Shown here one piece after another: positions 6,948 to 14,142 of a DNA stretch of 25,347 nucleotides. The stretch covers positions 1 to 25,347 of the forward strand of contig NZ_JZKH01000104.1 in assembly GCF_000961885.1 (NCBI RefSeq), in the 5' to 3' direction. A program made the translations under genes and the position numbers. Position 1 is the stretch's first letter. Every line of letters begins with the position of its first letter. The notes under the pieces are model-generated. The model was not told the origin of the DNA, ran no database searches, and worked only from the letters and a program-made list of their open reading frames with translations. This DNA comes from Streptomyces rubellomurinus. Its GTDB lineage: Bacteria > Actinomycetota > Actinomycetes > Streptomycetales > Streptomycetaceae.

Positions 6948-7646
6948 ATGACCGAGAACCGGACCGTCCAGCAGAAGTCCGTCCGCCGCAACCGGCTCGT
7001 CGCCGCGGCCTGCTTCGCCGCCTCGCTGATCACGGTCAGCGTCGTCGGCACCCAGTCGGCCAGCGCGGACGGGGCCGCGCACGACGCCGCGCCCCGCGCC
7101 GCGGCCGCCACCCGCCCGGCCGCGGCCGCCGCGCCCGGACTGGGCTCCGCCCGCCTCGTCCAGAGCGAGGACTTCCGGCGGGGCCCGAACCCGGTCGGCG
7201 CGACCGTCGTGCTGACCGGGCGCCAGGCGCTGTCCGCGTGCTCCGGCGAGGAGACGATGCGCGACCTGACCAAGGAGAAGGCCACCGCGTACGCGGCCGT
7301 GACCTGGACCTTCGACACCAAGGGCGGACTGACCGAGTCGGCCGCGAGCGCCCCCACCGAGACCGCGGCCGCCACCTGGGAGCAGCAGCTCGTCACGCTC
7401 GTCCAGGACTGCCAGGACGAGCCCGCCGGCCACTGGCGCTACGGCGCGGCCCACACCCTGACCGCCGCCGGCGGCACCGCCCACTGGTACCCGGCCTACA
7501 ACGGCGACGGCACCGCCGGCGGCGGGGTCGCGGTCCTGCGCAGCGGCACCAGGGTCGCCGTCGTCGAGCTCACCGGCCAGTCCGCCGACGCCCCGGCCGC
7601 CGTCGAGGGCATCGCCACCGCGGCGCTGAACCGCCTCTCCTCCTGA
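6948..7646 (+). CDS. Secreted protein, paralogue of the preceding exported protein
   Basis: This 232-residue product has a good AGGGGGA ribosome site. A basic N-terminus (SVRRNR) and hydrophobic core are followed by a probable signal-peptidase site near QSASA-DG (about residue 44-45). An Ala/Arg/Pro-rich linker precedes a globular domain. Two cysteines remain, in ACSGEE and DCQDEP, aligning with the first two cysteines of the preceding protein and likely forming a disulphide. Shared blocks are GHWRYG versus GHWVYG, and GGVAVLRSGTRVAVVEL versus GGIAVLRSGTHYGVLEV. The extra cysteine pair of the upstream paralogue is absent. This copy looks fully secreted, while the upstream copy seems membrane-anchored, so the two may be soluble and tethered forms of one sensor or binding fold. 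Function is unknown. Confidence 0.85.
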   Translation: MTENRTVQQKSVRRNRLVAAACFAASLITVSVVGTQSASADGAAHDAAPRAAAATRPAAAAAPGLGSARLVQSEDFRRGPNPVGATVVLTGRQALSACSGEETMRDLTKEKATAYAAVTWTFDTKGGLTESAASAPTETAAATWEQQLVTLVQDCQDEPAGHWRYGAAHTLTAAGGTAHWYPAYNGDGTAGGGVAVLRSGTRVAVVELTGQSADAPAAVEGIATAALNRLSS

Positions 7647-7655
7647 TCGGGGGCG

Positions 7656-7699
7656 GCGGCGGACAGGGTGTCGGGGGGACGCGCTAGTCTGTCCGCCGC
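7656..7699 (+). terminator. Hairpin with an embedded promoter-like -10
   Basis: An 11-bp perfect inverted repeat (7656-7666 with 7689-7699, 22-base loop) begins just after the stop of the second exported-protein gene and could end that transcript. The same stretch contains TAGTCT at 7685-7690, a good -10, with GGACAG 18 bases upstream as a partial -35. It may therefore instead, or also, be the lipoprotein gene's promoter. Confidence 0.45.
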
Positions 7700-7743
7700 A
7701 CAGCGAATCTGATCATGTGTTGAAAATCGGGGGTTGCTTCGCC

Positions 7744-8331
7744 ATGCCTGTTTCCAGGAGACCACTCGCCGCCGCCCTGGTCGTCGCCGCCGCGTTCGGC
7801 CTCGCCGCCTGCGGGCCGGACGACCCGTCCGACAACGGCCAGGGCAGCGCGCCCACCACGGCCGCCACCGCGCCCGCGTCCGCTCCCGCCAGCCCGGCCG
7901 CGCCCGCGGGCAAGCCGACCGGCAAGGCGTCCGGCAAGCCGTCCGCCGGGGCCAGCGGGGAGCCGGAGGGCTTCTGCACCAGCGACCCGCTGCCCGCCGG
8001 GCAGAAGTGGGTCAACGTGGAGAAGGGCACCACCGCGACGGCCCTCACCTACAAGGAGACCAAGGACGCCTGCGGCGTCGACGACGTCGCCCACGAGCCG
8101 GTCGGCGCCGCCAAGACCGCGCAGTTCGCGCCCACCGTCAAGGGCCACCTGCGGTCGGTCGTCGCCCCGCCGAAGGACGTCAACGCGGCCGACCTGGCCA
8201 AGCACATCAACGAGTGCATCACCACGCCGGGGAACCAGAAGGGCTTCTACCCCTGCTCCAGCGGCGACTACAAGGTGGCGTTCGACGCCTCCGGCAAGGT
8301 CACCGAGATGTGGGAGCGTCCGAGCTCCTGA
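7744..8331 (+). CDS. Secreted lipoprotein of unknown function
   Basis: This 195-residue product has a lipoprotein signal peptide: MPVSRRPLAAALVVAAAFG, then lipobox LAAC with the lipidated Cys23. An Ala/Pro/Thr/Lys-rich linker reaches about residue 75, followed by a compact domain with four cysteines (GFCTSD, DACGVD, NECITT, YPCSSG), probably two disulphides. A GTG 27 bp upstream would add nine residues, but the ATG at 7744 gives a proper signal peptide and has GGGGG upstream. It ends the sigma-factor gene string and is followed by a strong terminator. It shows no evident similarity to the two exported paralogues before it. It may be under the same sigma factor or its own promoter near 7685. 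I do not recognise the domain. Confidence 0.85.
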   Translation: MPVSRRPLAAALVVAAAFGLAACGPDDPSDNGQGSAPTTAATAPASAPASPAAPAGKPTGKASGKPSAGASGEPEGFCTSDPLPAGQKWVNVEKGTTATALTYKETKDACGVDDVAHEPVGAAKTAQFAPTVKGHLRSVVAPPKDVNAADLAKHINECITTPGNQKGFYPCSSGDYKVAFDASGKVTEMWERPSS

Positions 8332-8346
8332 GCCGGCAACGCACGT

Positions 8347-8391
8347 GACGTCGGGCCCGTTCAGCCCCTAAGGGGGAGCGGGCCCGACGTC
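8347..8391 (+). terminator. Strong hairpin terminator after the lipoprotein gene
   Basis: A perfect 13-bp inverted repeat (GACGTCGGGCCCG at 8347-8359 and its complement at 8379-8391) encloses a loop that can itself pair (CCCC with GGGG around TAA). It lies 15 bp beyond the lipoprotein stop and separates that unit from the ABC transporter genes. Confidence 0.85.
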
Positions 8392-8451
8392 ATACCGGGG
8401 CACTAGCGGCCCTCGTCATTCCAGCTCATGCCCCGTACGGCGCACCGCCGT

Positions 8452-8457
8452 TACGTT
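8452..8457 (+). promoter_or_regulatory. Candidate -10 for a leaderless ABC transporter mRNA
   Basis: TACGTT fits the TAnnnT -10 consensus and is followed, six bases later, by the GTG start at 8464. That places the transcription start at or next to the initiation codon. There is no Shine-Dalgarno-like sequence in between. No good -35 is visible, so this is tentative. Confidence 0.4.
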
Positions 8458-8463
8458 GAGTGC

Positions 8464-9435
8464 GTGTCCACTGCTGTCATCAAGACCGATGGCCTCACCA
8501 AGAGGTACCCCCGGGTCACCGCCCTCGACGCGCTCACCGTCGAGGTGCTGCCCGGGGTGGTCGGGCTGGTCGGGGCCAACGGGGCCGGCAAGTCCACCCT
8601 GATCAAGATCCTGCTCGGGCTCGCCCCGGCGACGTCCGGCCGCGGCGAGGTGCTGGGCCTGGACATCGCCACCCGGGGCCCGGAGATCCGCGAGCAGGTC
8701 GGCTACATGCCCGAGCACGACTGCCTGCCGCCGGACGTCTCCGCCACCGAGTTCGTGGTGCACATGGCCCGGATGTCGGGCCTGCCCGCCACCGCCGCCC
8801 GCGAGCGCACCGCCGACACCCTGCGGCACGTCGGCCTGTACGAGGAGCGGTACCGGCCGATGGGCGGCTACTCGACCGGCATGAAGCAGCGGGTCAAGCT
8901 CGCCCAGGCGCTGGTGCACGACCCGAAGCTGGTGCTGCTGGACGAGCCGACCAACGGCCTCGACCCGGCCGGCCGGGACGAGATGCTGGCGCTGATCCGC
9001 CGCGTGCACAGCGACTTCGGCATCTCGGTGCTGGTCACCACCCACCTGCTCGGCGAGCTGGAGCGCACCTGCGACCACCTGGTCGTCATCGACGGCGGCA
9101 GGCTGCTGCGCTCCTCCTCCACCGCCTCCTTCACCGAGGCGACGGCCGTCCTCGCGGTCGAGGTCACCGACCACCCGGACGACCACACCCTCGCCCCGGG
9201 CGAGGAGGTCCGCGGCCGGCTCGCCGCCGCCGGCCTGTCCGTCCAGGCGGAGGGCTCGCACCTGCTGCTGGTCCGGCTGGCCGGCGAGGGCACCTACGAC
9301 ACCATCCGCGACACCGTCGCCGAACTCGGCCTCGGCCTGGTCCGGTTGGAGCAGCGCCGCCACCGGGTCGCCGAACTCTTCACCGACGCACAGGACTTCA
9401 GCAGGGGAGGTGCGGACGATGTCGCTGCCTCCTGA
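8464..9435 (+). CDS. ABC transporter ATP-binding protein (first of two)
   Basis: This 323-residue ATPase powers an ABC-2 type exporter at the inner face of the membrane. Walker A is GANGAGKST (37-45), the signature is YSTGMKQRVKLAQA, Walker B is LVLLDEPTNGLDP, and the switch histidine is in VTTHLL. A C-terminal extension of about 90 residues beyond the ABC core (from around VLAVEVTDHPDD) resembles the accessory domain of drug/Na-export type ATPases of the CcmA/NatA group. The GTG at 8464 lies directly before the conserved TDGLTKRYPRVTALD and probably heads a leaderless mRNA. Its 3' end overlaps the next gene by 17 bp, implying coupled synthesis with the permease. The substrate is unknown; no immunity or drug-resistance signature beyond the family was seen. 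Confidence 0.93.
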   Translation: MSTAVIKTDGLTKRYPRVTALDALTVEVLPGVVGLVGANGAGKSTLIKILLGLAPATSGRGEVLGLDIATRGPEIREQVGYMPEHDCLPPDVSATEFVVHMARMSGLPATAARERTADTLRHVGLYEERYRPMGGYSTGMKQRVKLAQALVHDPKLVLLDEPTNGLDPAGRDEMLALIRRVHSDFGISVLVTTHLLGELERTCDHLVVIDGGRLLRSSSTASFTEATAVLAVEVTDHPDDHTLAPGEEVRGRLAAAGLSVQAEGSHLLLVRLAGEGTYDTIRDTVAELGLGLVRLEQRRHRVAELFTDAQDFSRGGADDVAAS

Positions 9436-10315
9436 GACCGGGAGCGCCGACACCGGCGTCATCCACGACATCGGCTACCGCGGCTACCGGGGCCCCCGCC
9501 TCGGCCGCGGCCACGCCACCCGCGCGCTCTTCACCCAGAGCCTGCGCGCCGCGTACGGCCTCGGCCGCTCCGGCAAGGCCAAGGTGCTGCCGATGCTGGT
9601 GCTGGCCGCCACCACGCTGCCCGCCGCGATCGTCGTGGCGTTCGCGCTCACCACGAAGCTGGACGACCTCGGGGTCGAGTACGCGGGCTACCTCTCCTCG
9701 GTCGGGATGCTGGTCTGGATCTTCCTGGCCGCCCAGGCGCCGGTGCTGCTCTCCCGGGACCTGCGCCACCACACCGTGCCTCTGTACTTCTCCCGCCCGA
9801 TCACCCGCGGCGACTACGTGCGGGCCAAGTTCGCCGCCATGTTCTGCGCCCAGTTCCTGCTGATGGCGGCCCCGCTGCTGGTGCTGTACGCGGGCGCGCT
9901 GCTCGGCGGGATGGACGTCGGGGACAACACCGAGCACGCCCTGTACGGCCTGGCCGCGGCCCTGCTGTACGCGCTGGTGCCGACCTCGGTCGCGCTGGCG
10001 ATCGCCGGGTTCACACCGCGCCGGGGCTTCGGGGTGGCCGCCATCATGGGCTACCTGGCGGTCAGCGCCGCGGTGGCCGCGGTCGCGGTCGGCATCACCC
10101 GGGGCACCGACTCCGCCGACGCCGCGCAGTGGACGGCGCTGATCTCGCCGGACGGCCTGGTGGAGAGCCTGGTCAACGAACTGTTCGACCTCGGCGGCGG
10201 CCTCGACCGCCGGCACGCGCCGGGCGGTGTCGGGACGGCGGTGTTCGCGCTCGTCGCGGTGGCCCTGGTGGCCGGCTCGTACCGCCTGCTGCTGCGCCGC
10301 TACGAGAAGATCTGA
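9419..10315 (+). CDS. ABC-2 type permease (first of two)
   Basis: This 298-residue integral membrane protein has about six hydrophobic segments, including VLPMLVLAATTLPAAIVVAF, SSVGMLVWIFLAAQAPVLL, FLLMAAPLLVLYAGALL, YGLAAALLYALVPTSVALAI, AAIMGYLAVSAAVAAVAV and a final VFALVAVALVAGSYRLLL. A cytoplasmic N-terminus (IGYRGYRGPRLGRG) precedes the first helix, as often seen in actinobacterial ABC-2 permeases. The sequence RDLRHHTVPLYFSRPITRGDYVRAKF between helices 2 and 3 (in part: LYFSRPITRGDYVRAKF) is the typical coupling loop. ATG 9419 is preferred over GTG 9410 because AGGGGAGG ends eight bases before it. It pairs with the overlapping upstream ATPase. Confidence 0.9.
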   Translation: MSLPPETGSADTGVIHDIGYRGYRGPRLGRGHATRALFTQSLRAAYGLGRSGKAKVLPMLVLAATTLPAAIVVAFALTTKLDDLGVEYAGYLSSVGMLVWIFLAAQAPVLLSRDLRHHTVPLYFSRPITRGDYVRAKFAAMFCAQFLLMAAPLLVLYAGALLGGMDVGDNTEHALYGLAAALLYALVPTSVALAIAGFTPRRGFGVAAIMGYLAVSAAVAAVAVGITRGTDSADAAQWTALISPDGLVESLVNELFDLGGGLDRRHAPGGVGTAVFALVAVALVAGSYRLLLRRYEKI

Positions 10316-10324
10316 GAGGGCGCC

Positions 10325-11242
10325 ATGGCCACCATCACCATCGACACGGTCTCCCGCTGGTTCGGGAACGTGGTCGCGGTCAACGACGTCACCATGGCGA
10401 TCGGCCCGGGCATCACCGGCCTGCTCGGGCCCAACGGCGCGGGCAAGTCGACGCTCATCCACATGATGAGCGGCTTCCTCGCCCCCTCCAGCGGCTCGGT
10501 CGCCCTGGACGGCACCCCGATCTGGCGCAACCAGCAGGTGTACCGGCAGATCGGCCTCGTCCCGGAACGCGAGTCGATGTACGACCACCTGACCGGCTGG
10601 GAGTTCGTGCTCGCCAACGCCGAACTGCACGGCCTCGCCCACCCGGGCGCCGCCGCCCGCAGGGCCCTCGACCTGGTCGAGATGGCCGAGGCCAAGGACC
10701 GCCGCACCGGCACCTACTCCAAGGGCATGAAGCAGCGGGTCAAGATGGCCTCCGCGCTCGTCCACGACCCGTCCGTGCTGCTGCTCGACGAGCCCTTCAA
10801 CGGCATGGACCCCCGCCAGCGCCTGCACCTGATGGACCTGCTGCGCCGCTTCGGCGCGGACGGCCGGACGGTGCTGTTCTCCTCGCACATCCTTGAGGAG
10901 GTCGAGCAGCTCGCCCGGCACATCGAGGTCGTGGTCGCCGGCCGGCACGCCGCCTCCGGCGACTTCCGCAGGATCCGCCGGCTGATGACCGACCGGCCGC
11001 ACCGCTACCTGGTCCGCTCCAGCGACGACCGCCGGCTCGCCGCCGCGCTCATCGCGGACGGCTCCACCGCCGGCATCGAGGTGGACGGGCGGGAGCGCGC
11101 GCTGCGCGTCCAGGCGGTGAACTTCCAGGGCTTCACCACCCTGCTGCCCAGGGTCGCCCGGGAGGCCGGCATCCGGCTGTACACCGTCTCCCCGGCGGAC
11201 GAGTCGCTGGAGAGCGTCTTCTCCTACCTGGTCTCGGCGTGA
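10325..11242 (+). CDS. ABC transporter ATP-binding protein (second of two)
   Basis: This 305-residue ATPase is paralogous to the first. Walker A is GPNGAGKST, the signature is YSKGMKQRVKMASA, Walker B is VLLLDEPFNGMDP, and the switch is LFSSHILEEVEQ. Like the first it carries a C-terminal extension after about residue 215, ending YTVSPADESLESVFSYLVSA, which is the usual end of ABC-2 drug-export ATPases. It starts nine bases after the first permease stop, so it is in the same operon. The DEPFNGMDP variant instead of DEPTNGLDP and the different extension suggest a heteromeric pair rather than a recent duplication. Both ATPases could act in one transporter, or each could pair with its adjacent permease. 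Confidence 0.93.
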   Translation: MATITIDTVSRWFGNVVAVNDVTMAIGPGITGLLGPNGAGKSTLIHMMSGFLAPSSGSVALDGTPIWRNQQVYRQIGLVPERESMYDHLTGWEFVLANAELHGLAHPGAAARRALDLVEMAEAKDRRTGTYSKGMKQRVKMASALVHDPSVLLLDEPFNGMDPRQRLHLMDLLRRFGADGRTVLFSSHILEEVEQLARHIEVVVAGRHAASGDFRRIRRLMTDRPHRYLVRSSDDRRLAAALIADGSTAGIEVDGRERALRVQAVNFQGFTTLLPRVAREAGIRLYTVSPADESLESVFSYLVSA

Positions 11243-11285
11243 CCGACACCGCAACCACGAGGACCCGGGAAGGGGCCGACCGACC

Positions 11286-12002
11286 ATGAACCCGACCGTC
11301 GCCAGGCTGACCGTACGCGGCCTGCTGGGCCGCCGCCGCGGCCTCCTGCTGCTGGTGGTCCCCGCGCTGCTGCTGGCGGTCTCCGCCCTCGCGGCCGCCG
11401 CGCACGGCGACGAGCAGAGCCTGACCGTCAAGATCCTCGGCGAGCTCGACCTCGGCACCCTGGTGCCGATCCTCGGGCTGGTGGTCGGCACCGGGGTGAT
11501 CGCCACCGAGATCGACGACGGCTCGATCGTCTACCTGCTCGCCAAGCCGCTGCCGCGCTGGCGGATCGTCACCACCAAGCTCGTCGTCGCGATCGGCACC
11601 ACCTGGGCCTTCGCCGCCGTCCCGACCCTGTTCGCCGGCCTGCTGCTGTACGGCACCCGGGACGGCCTTGCGCTCGGCTACACCGTGGCGGTGCTGGTCG
11701 CCGGGGCCGCGTACAGCGCGCTGTTCCTGCTGCTCGGCGTGGTCACCCGGCACGCGGTGGTGGCCGGGCTGGGGTACGCGCTGGTCTGGGAGGCGCTGGT
11801 CGGCAACTACGTCGACGGCGCCCGGACTCTGAGCATCCAGCAGTGGGGGCGGGCGGTGGCCCAGTCGGTCGCCGGGGAGTCGGCGATCGGCTCCGCCGTC
11901 CCGCTCGGCACGGCCGTCCCGCTGCTGCTGATCGTCACCGTCGCCTCGACGGTGCTCGCCTCGGTCAAGCTGGCCGGGCTGACCCTGACCGCGGACGAGT
12001 GA
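11286..12002 (+). CDS. ABC-2 type permease (second of two)
   Basis: This 238-residue membrane protein starts with a basic amphipathic stretch (TVRGLLGRRRG) and a first helix (LLLLVVPALLLAVSALAAAA). It then has about five more hydrophobic segments, the last being VPLLLIVTVASTVLASVKLAGL. The loop ATEIDDGSIVYLLAKPLPRWR matches the coupling-helix position of ABC-2 permeases (in part: SIVYLLAKPLPRWR). It is shorter than the first permease and not obviously similar to it. The start follows an AAGGGG site, 43 bp after the second ATPase. Its TGA stop abuts the stop of the convergent MFS gene with no intervening base. The exported substrate is unknown. Confidence 0.88.
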   Translation: MNPTVARLTVRGLLGRRRGLLLLVVPALLLAVSALAAAAHGDEQSLTVKILGELDLGTLVPILGLVVGTGVIATEIDDGSIVYLLAKPLPRWRIVTTKLVVAIGTTWAFAAVPTLFAGLLLYGTRDGLALGYTVAVLVAGAAYSALFLLLGVVTRHAVVAGLGYALVWEALVGNYVDGARTLSIQQWGRAVAQSVAGESAIGSAVPLGTAVPLLLIVTVASTVLASVKLAGLTLTADE

Positions 12003-13253
12003 TCACAGGGTCCGGTTGCGCCCCGCGCCCCAGCCCGCCACGGCGACCACCGCGGACAGCACCAGCATCACCACCAGGGTGGCCGACCAGCCGCCGGTGA
12101 GCTGGTGCAGCGCACCGGCCCCGACCGGGCCCGCCGCCGCGACCACGTAGCCGATCGCCTGCGACATCCCGCCCAGCTGGGCGGCACCGGCCGCGCTGCC
12201 GGTCCGCAGCACGATGAACGCCAGGCCCAGGCCCAGCGAGCCGCCCTGGGCGATCCCGAGGACGGCCGCCGCCGCCCAGGCGCCGGAGACCGGCGCGGCC
12301 AGCAGCAGCGCGATGCCGATCCCGTTCAGCGCCGCCATCGACACCGCCAGGCCGCGCTGGCGGGTCATCCGGCCGGCCATCAGCGGCACCAGGAACGCGC
12401 CCACGCCCTGCAGCAGGTTGGAGAAGGCGAAGACCAGGCCGGCCTTGCCGCGCTCCATGCCGTGGTCGGCCAGGATGGTCGGCATCCAGGCGACCACGAT
12501 GTACACCAGCAGCGACGAGATCCCCATGAACAGGCTGATCTGCCAGGCCATCGGGGTCTTCCACAGCCCCTCGATCGCCCGGCCGGGCCCCGCCGCCGGG
12601 GCGGCCGCGGCGGCCGTCGCCGCCCGCTCCTGCCGGGAGCGCAGCACCTGCGGCAGCCAGGCCACCGCCGCGACCAGCGCGAGCAGCGACCAGGCGCCGA
12701 GCGAGGCCTGCCAGCCGCCGCCGAGCGCGTGCTCCAGCGGGACGGACGTGGCGGCGGCGAAGGTCGCGCCGACCAGCATGGTGGTGGTGTAGACGCCGGT
12801 CATGGTGGCCGCGCGGTCCGGGAACTCCCGCTTGACCAGGCCGGGCATCGACACGTTCAGCACCGCGATGGCCACGCCGATCACCATGCAGCCGAAGTAC
12901 AGCGCGTACACCGAGGGCAGCACCCGCAGCAGCACGCCCGCGCCCAGCAGCAGCACCGCGCCCAGCACCACCCGCTCCGCGCCGAAGCGGCGGGTCAGCC
13001 GGGGGGTGAGCGGCGCGCCGACGCCCTGGAACAGCACCGGCACGGTGGTGATCAGCCCGCTCGCGGTGGCGGACAGGCCGAAGGTGCGCTGGATCTCGGC
13101 GACCATCGGCGAGATGGCGGCCAGGCAGGCGCGCATGTTCAGGGCGACCAGCAGGATGCCGGCCAGCAGCAGGGCCGGGTGGGCCAGCCGGGAGCGGACG
13201 GGCAGCCGGACGGGAGCGGGGACGACCGGCTGCTGGGCACGGGTGACGGCCAT
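12003..13253 (-). CDS. MFS transporter, CynX/NimT family
   Basis: This 416-residue major facilitator protein has about twelve transmembrane segments. The N-terminal block LLLAGILLVALNMRACLAAI, followed by SPMVAEIQRTFGLSATASGLITTVPVLFQG (in part: SPMVAEIQRTFGLS), is characteristic of the cyanate permease / 2-nitroimidazole exporter group (CynX, YeaN/NimT). Members move small anions or small drugs, and the substrate here is not evident. The ATG at 13253 has a weak GGAAAG site. It follows the FadR-family gene by 64 bp on the same strand and is probably that regulator's target. No cyanase gene lies nearby, which argues against a simple cyanate pathway. The 3' end abuts the ABC permease stop at a TGATCA sequence. 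Confidence 0.9.
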   Translation of the reverse strand: MAVTRAQQPVVPAPVRLPVRSRLAHPALLLAGILLVALNMRACLAAISPMVAEIQRTFGLSATASGLITTVPVLFQGVGAPLTPRLTRRFGAERVVLGAVLLLGAGVLLRVLPSVYALYFGCMVIGVAIAVLNVSMPGLVKREFPDRAATMTGVYTTTMLVGATFAAATSVPLEHALGGGWQASLGAWSLLALVAAVAWLPQVLRSRQERAATAAAAAPAAGPGRAIEGLWKTPMAWQISLFMGISSLLVYIVVAWMPTILADHGMERGKAGLVFAFSNLLQGVGAFLVPLMAGRMTRQRGLAVSMAALNGIGIALLLAAPVSGAWAAAAVLGIAQGGSLGLGLAFIVLRTGSAAGAAQLGGMSQAIGYVVAAAGPVGAGALHQLTGGWSATLVVMLVLSAVVAVAGWGAGRNRTL

Positions 13254-13317
13254 GGTTGTGCTGTTCTTTCCGGAATCGGGGGAGGGGCGGGCGGGGAGGC
13301 GGGAGGCTCGCGCCGTC

Positions 13318-14046
13318 CTACTTCCGGGCCGCGATGGCCGCGAGCAGCTGCTCGACGGCCGCGGTGGGCTCGGCGAGCAGCGCGCGACACGCCGCCTCGG
13401 CCCGCTCCGGGTCGCCGCTCTCGATCGCGTCGACCAGCGCCTCGTGGGTGGCCACGACCGCCTCGGGCATCTCGTGGTCGCCGAACGCGGCGGTCATCGA
13501 CTCGCGCACGGAGGCGCCGAAGTAGCGGTACACCTCGGTCAGCGCCGGGTTGTGCGCGGCCTCGACGACGGCGGTGTGGAACTCCAGGTCGTGCTCGACG
13601 GTGGCCTCGCGGCCGGCCCGCTCCGGGTGCTTCGCGAAGACCTCGGCCTCGCGGGCCAGCGCGGCCCGCATCCGCCGGATGTCCTCGGGGGTGTGCCGCA
13701 GCGCGGCCAGCCGGGCGCCCTCGGCCTCCAGCGCCGCGCGGACCTCCAGGACGTCCCGGATGCCGGAGCGCTGGACGCCGCGCAGCACGGCGGCGGGGTC
13801 GCTGGTGGAGCGGACGAACGTCCCCTCGCCCTGCCGGGAGACCAGCATGCCGGCGTGCACCAGCACCCGGATCGCCTCCCGCACGGTGTTCCGGCCGACC
13901 TGCAGCCGCTCGGCGAGCTCGTGCTCGGTCGGGATCTGCGACCCGACCGGCCAGGTCCCGTCGACCACCTGCTCGCGCAGCTGGTCGATCGCGGTGTCGA
14001 CCAGGGAGCGCCGCCCGGCCGCCTGCAGGTTGTTCTCGCCGCTCAT
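13318..14046 (-). CDS. GntR/FadR-family transcriptional regulator
   Basis: This 242-residue regulator has an N-terminal winged helix (about 14-80; core IPTEHELAERLQVGRNTVRE, wing SRQGEGTFVRS) and a C-terminal all-helical FCD ligand domain (about 95-235). Candidate metal- or ligand-binding residues are Asp153 and His157 in EHDLEFH and His201 in THEAL, at the spacing usual for FCD proteins. The ATG at 14046 has GAAGGGAGG in front. An upstream extension to 14088 would read through the operator-like repeats and is not favoured. It probably represses itself and the MFS gene that follows, released by an organic-acid-type ligand; this is inferred from family and gene order. Tandem 15-bp repeats lie 36-73 bp upstream of the start. 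Confidence 0.92.
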   Translation of the reverse strand: MSGENNLQAAGRRSLVDTAIDQLREQVVDGTWPVGSQIPTEHELAERLQVGRNTVREAIRVLVHAGMLVSRQGEGTFVRSTSDPAAVLRGVQRSGIRDVLEVRAALEAEGARLAALRHTPEDIRRMRAALAREAEVFAKHPERAGREATVEHDLEFHTAVVEAAHNPALTEVYRYFGASVRESMTAAFGDHEMPEAVVATHEALVDAIESGDPERAEAACRALLAEPTAAVEQLLAAIAARK

Positions 14047-14074
14047 GCCGGGCCTCCCTTCGCACACCACTCGT

Positions 14075-14119
14075 CGGTCATCGGTCATCCTACAACCGCT
14101 TGCCCGGTCATCCTACAAC
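14075..14119 (-). promoter_or_regulatory. Tandem operator-like repeats before the FadR-family gene
   Basis: CGGTCATCCTACAAC occurs exactly twice (14082-14096 and 14105-14119), start-to-start 23 bp, and CGGTCAT occurs a third time at 14075-14081. Read on the minus strand the unit is GTTGTAGGATGACCG, containing TAGGAT, a plausible -10. The repeats therefore probably overlap the promoter of the regulator gene. Roughly two helical turns between copies fits cooperative binding on one DNA face. FadR-family autoregulation is common, and the binding protein is inferred from position. Confidence 0.65.
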
Positions 14120-14142
14120 TGCCCCGGGCCGGGGCCCCGGGG

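Noticed and set aside
9398..11506. A 702-codon open frame on the minus strand
   Set aside because: It is antisense to the ABC transporter genes with low-complexity composition and no recognisable motifs.
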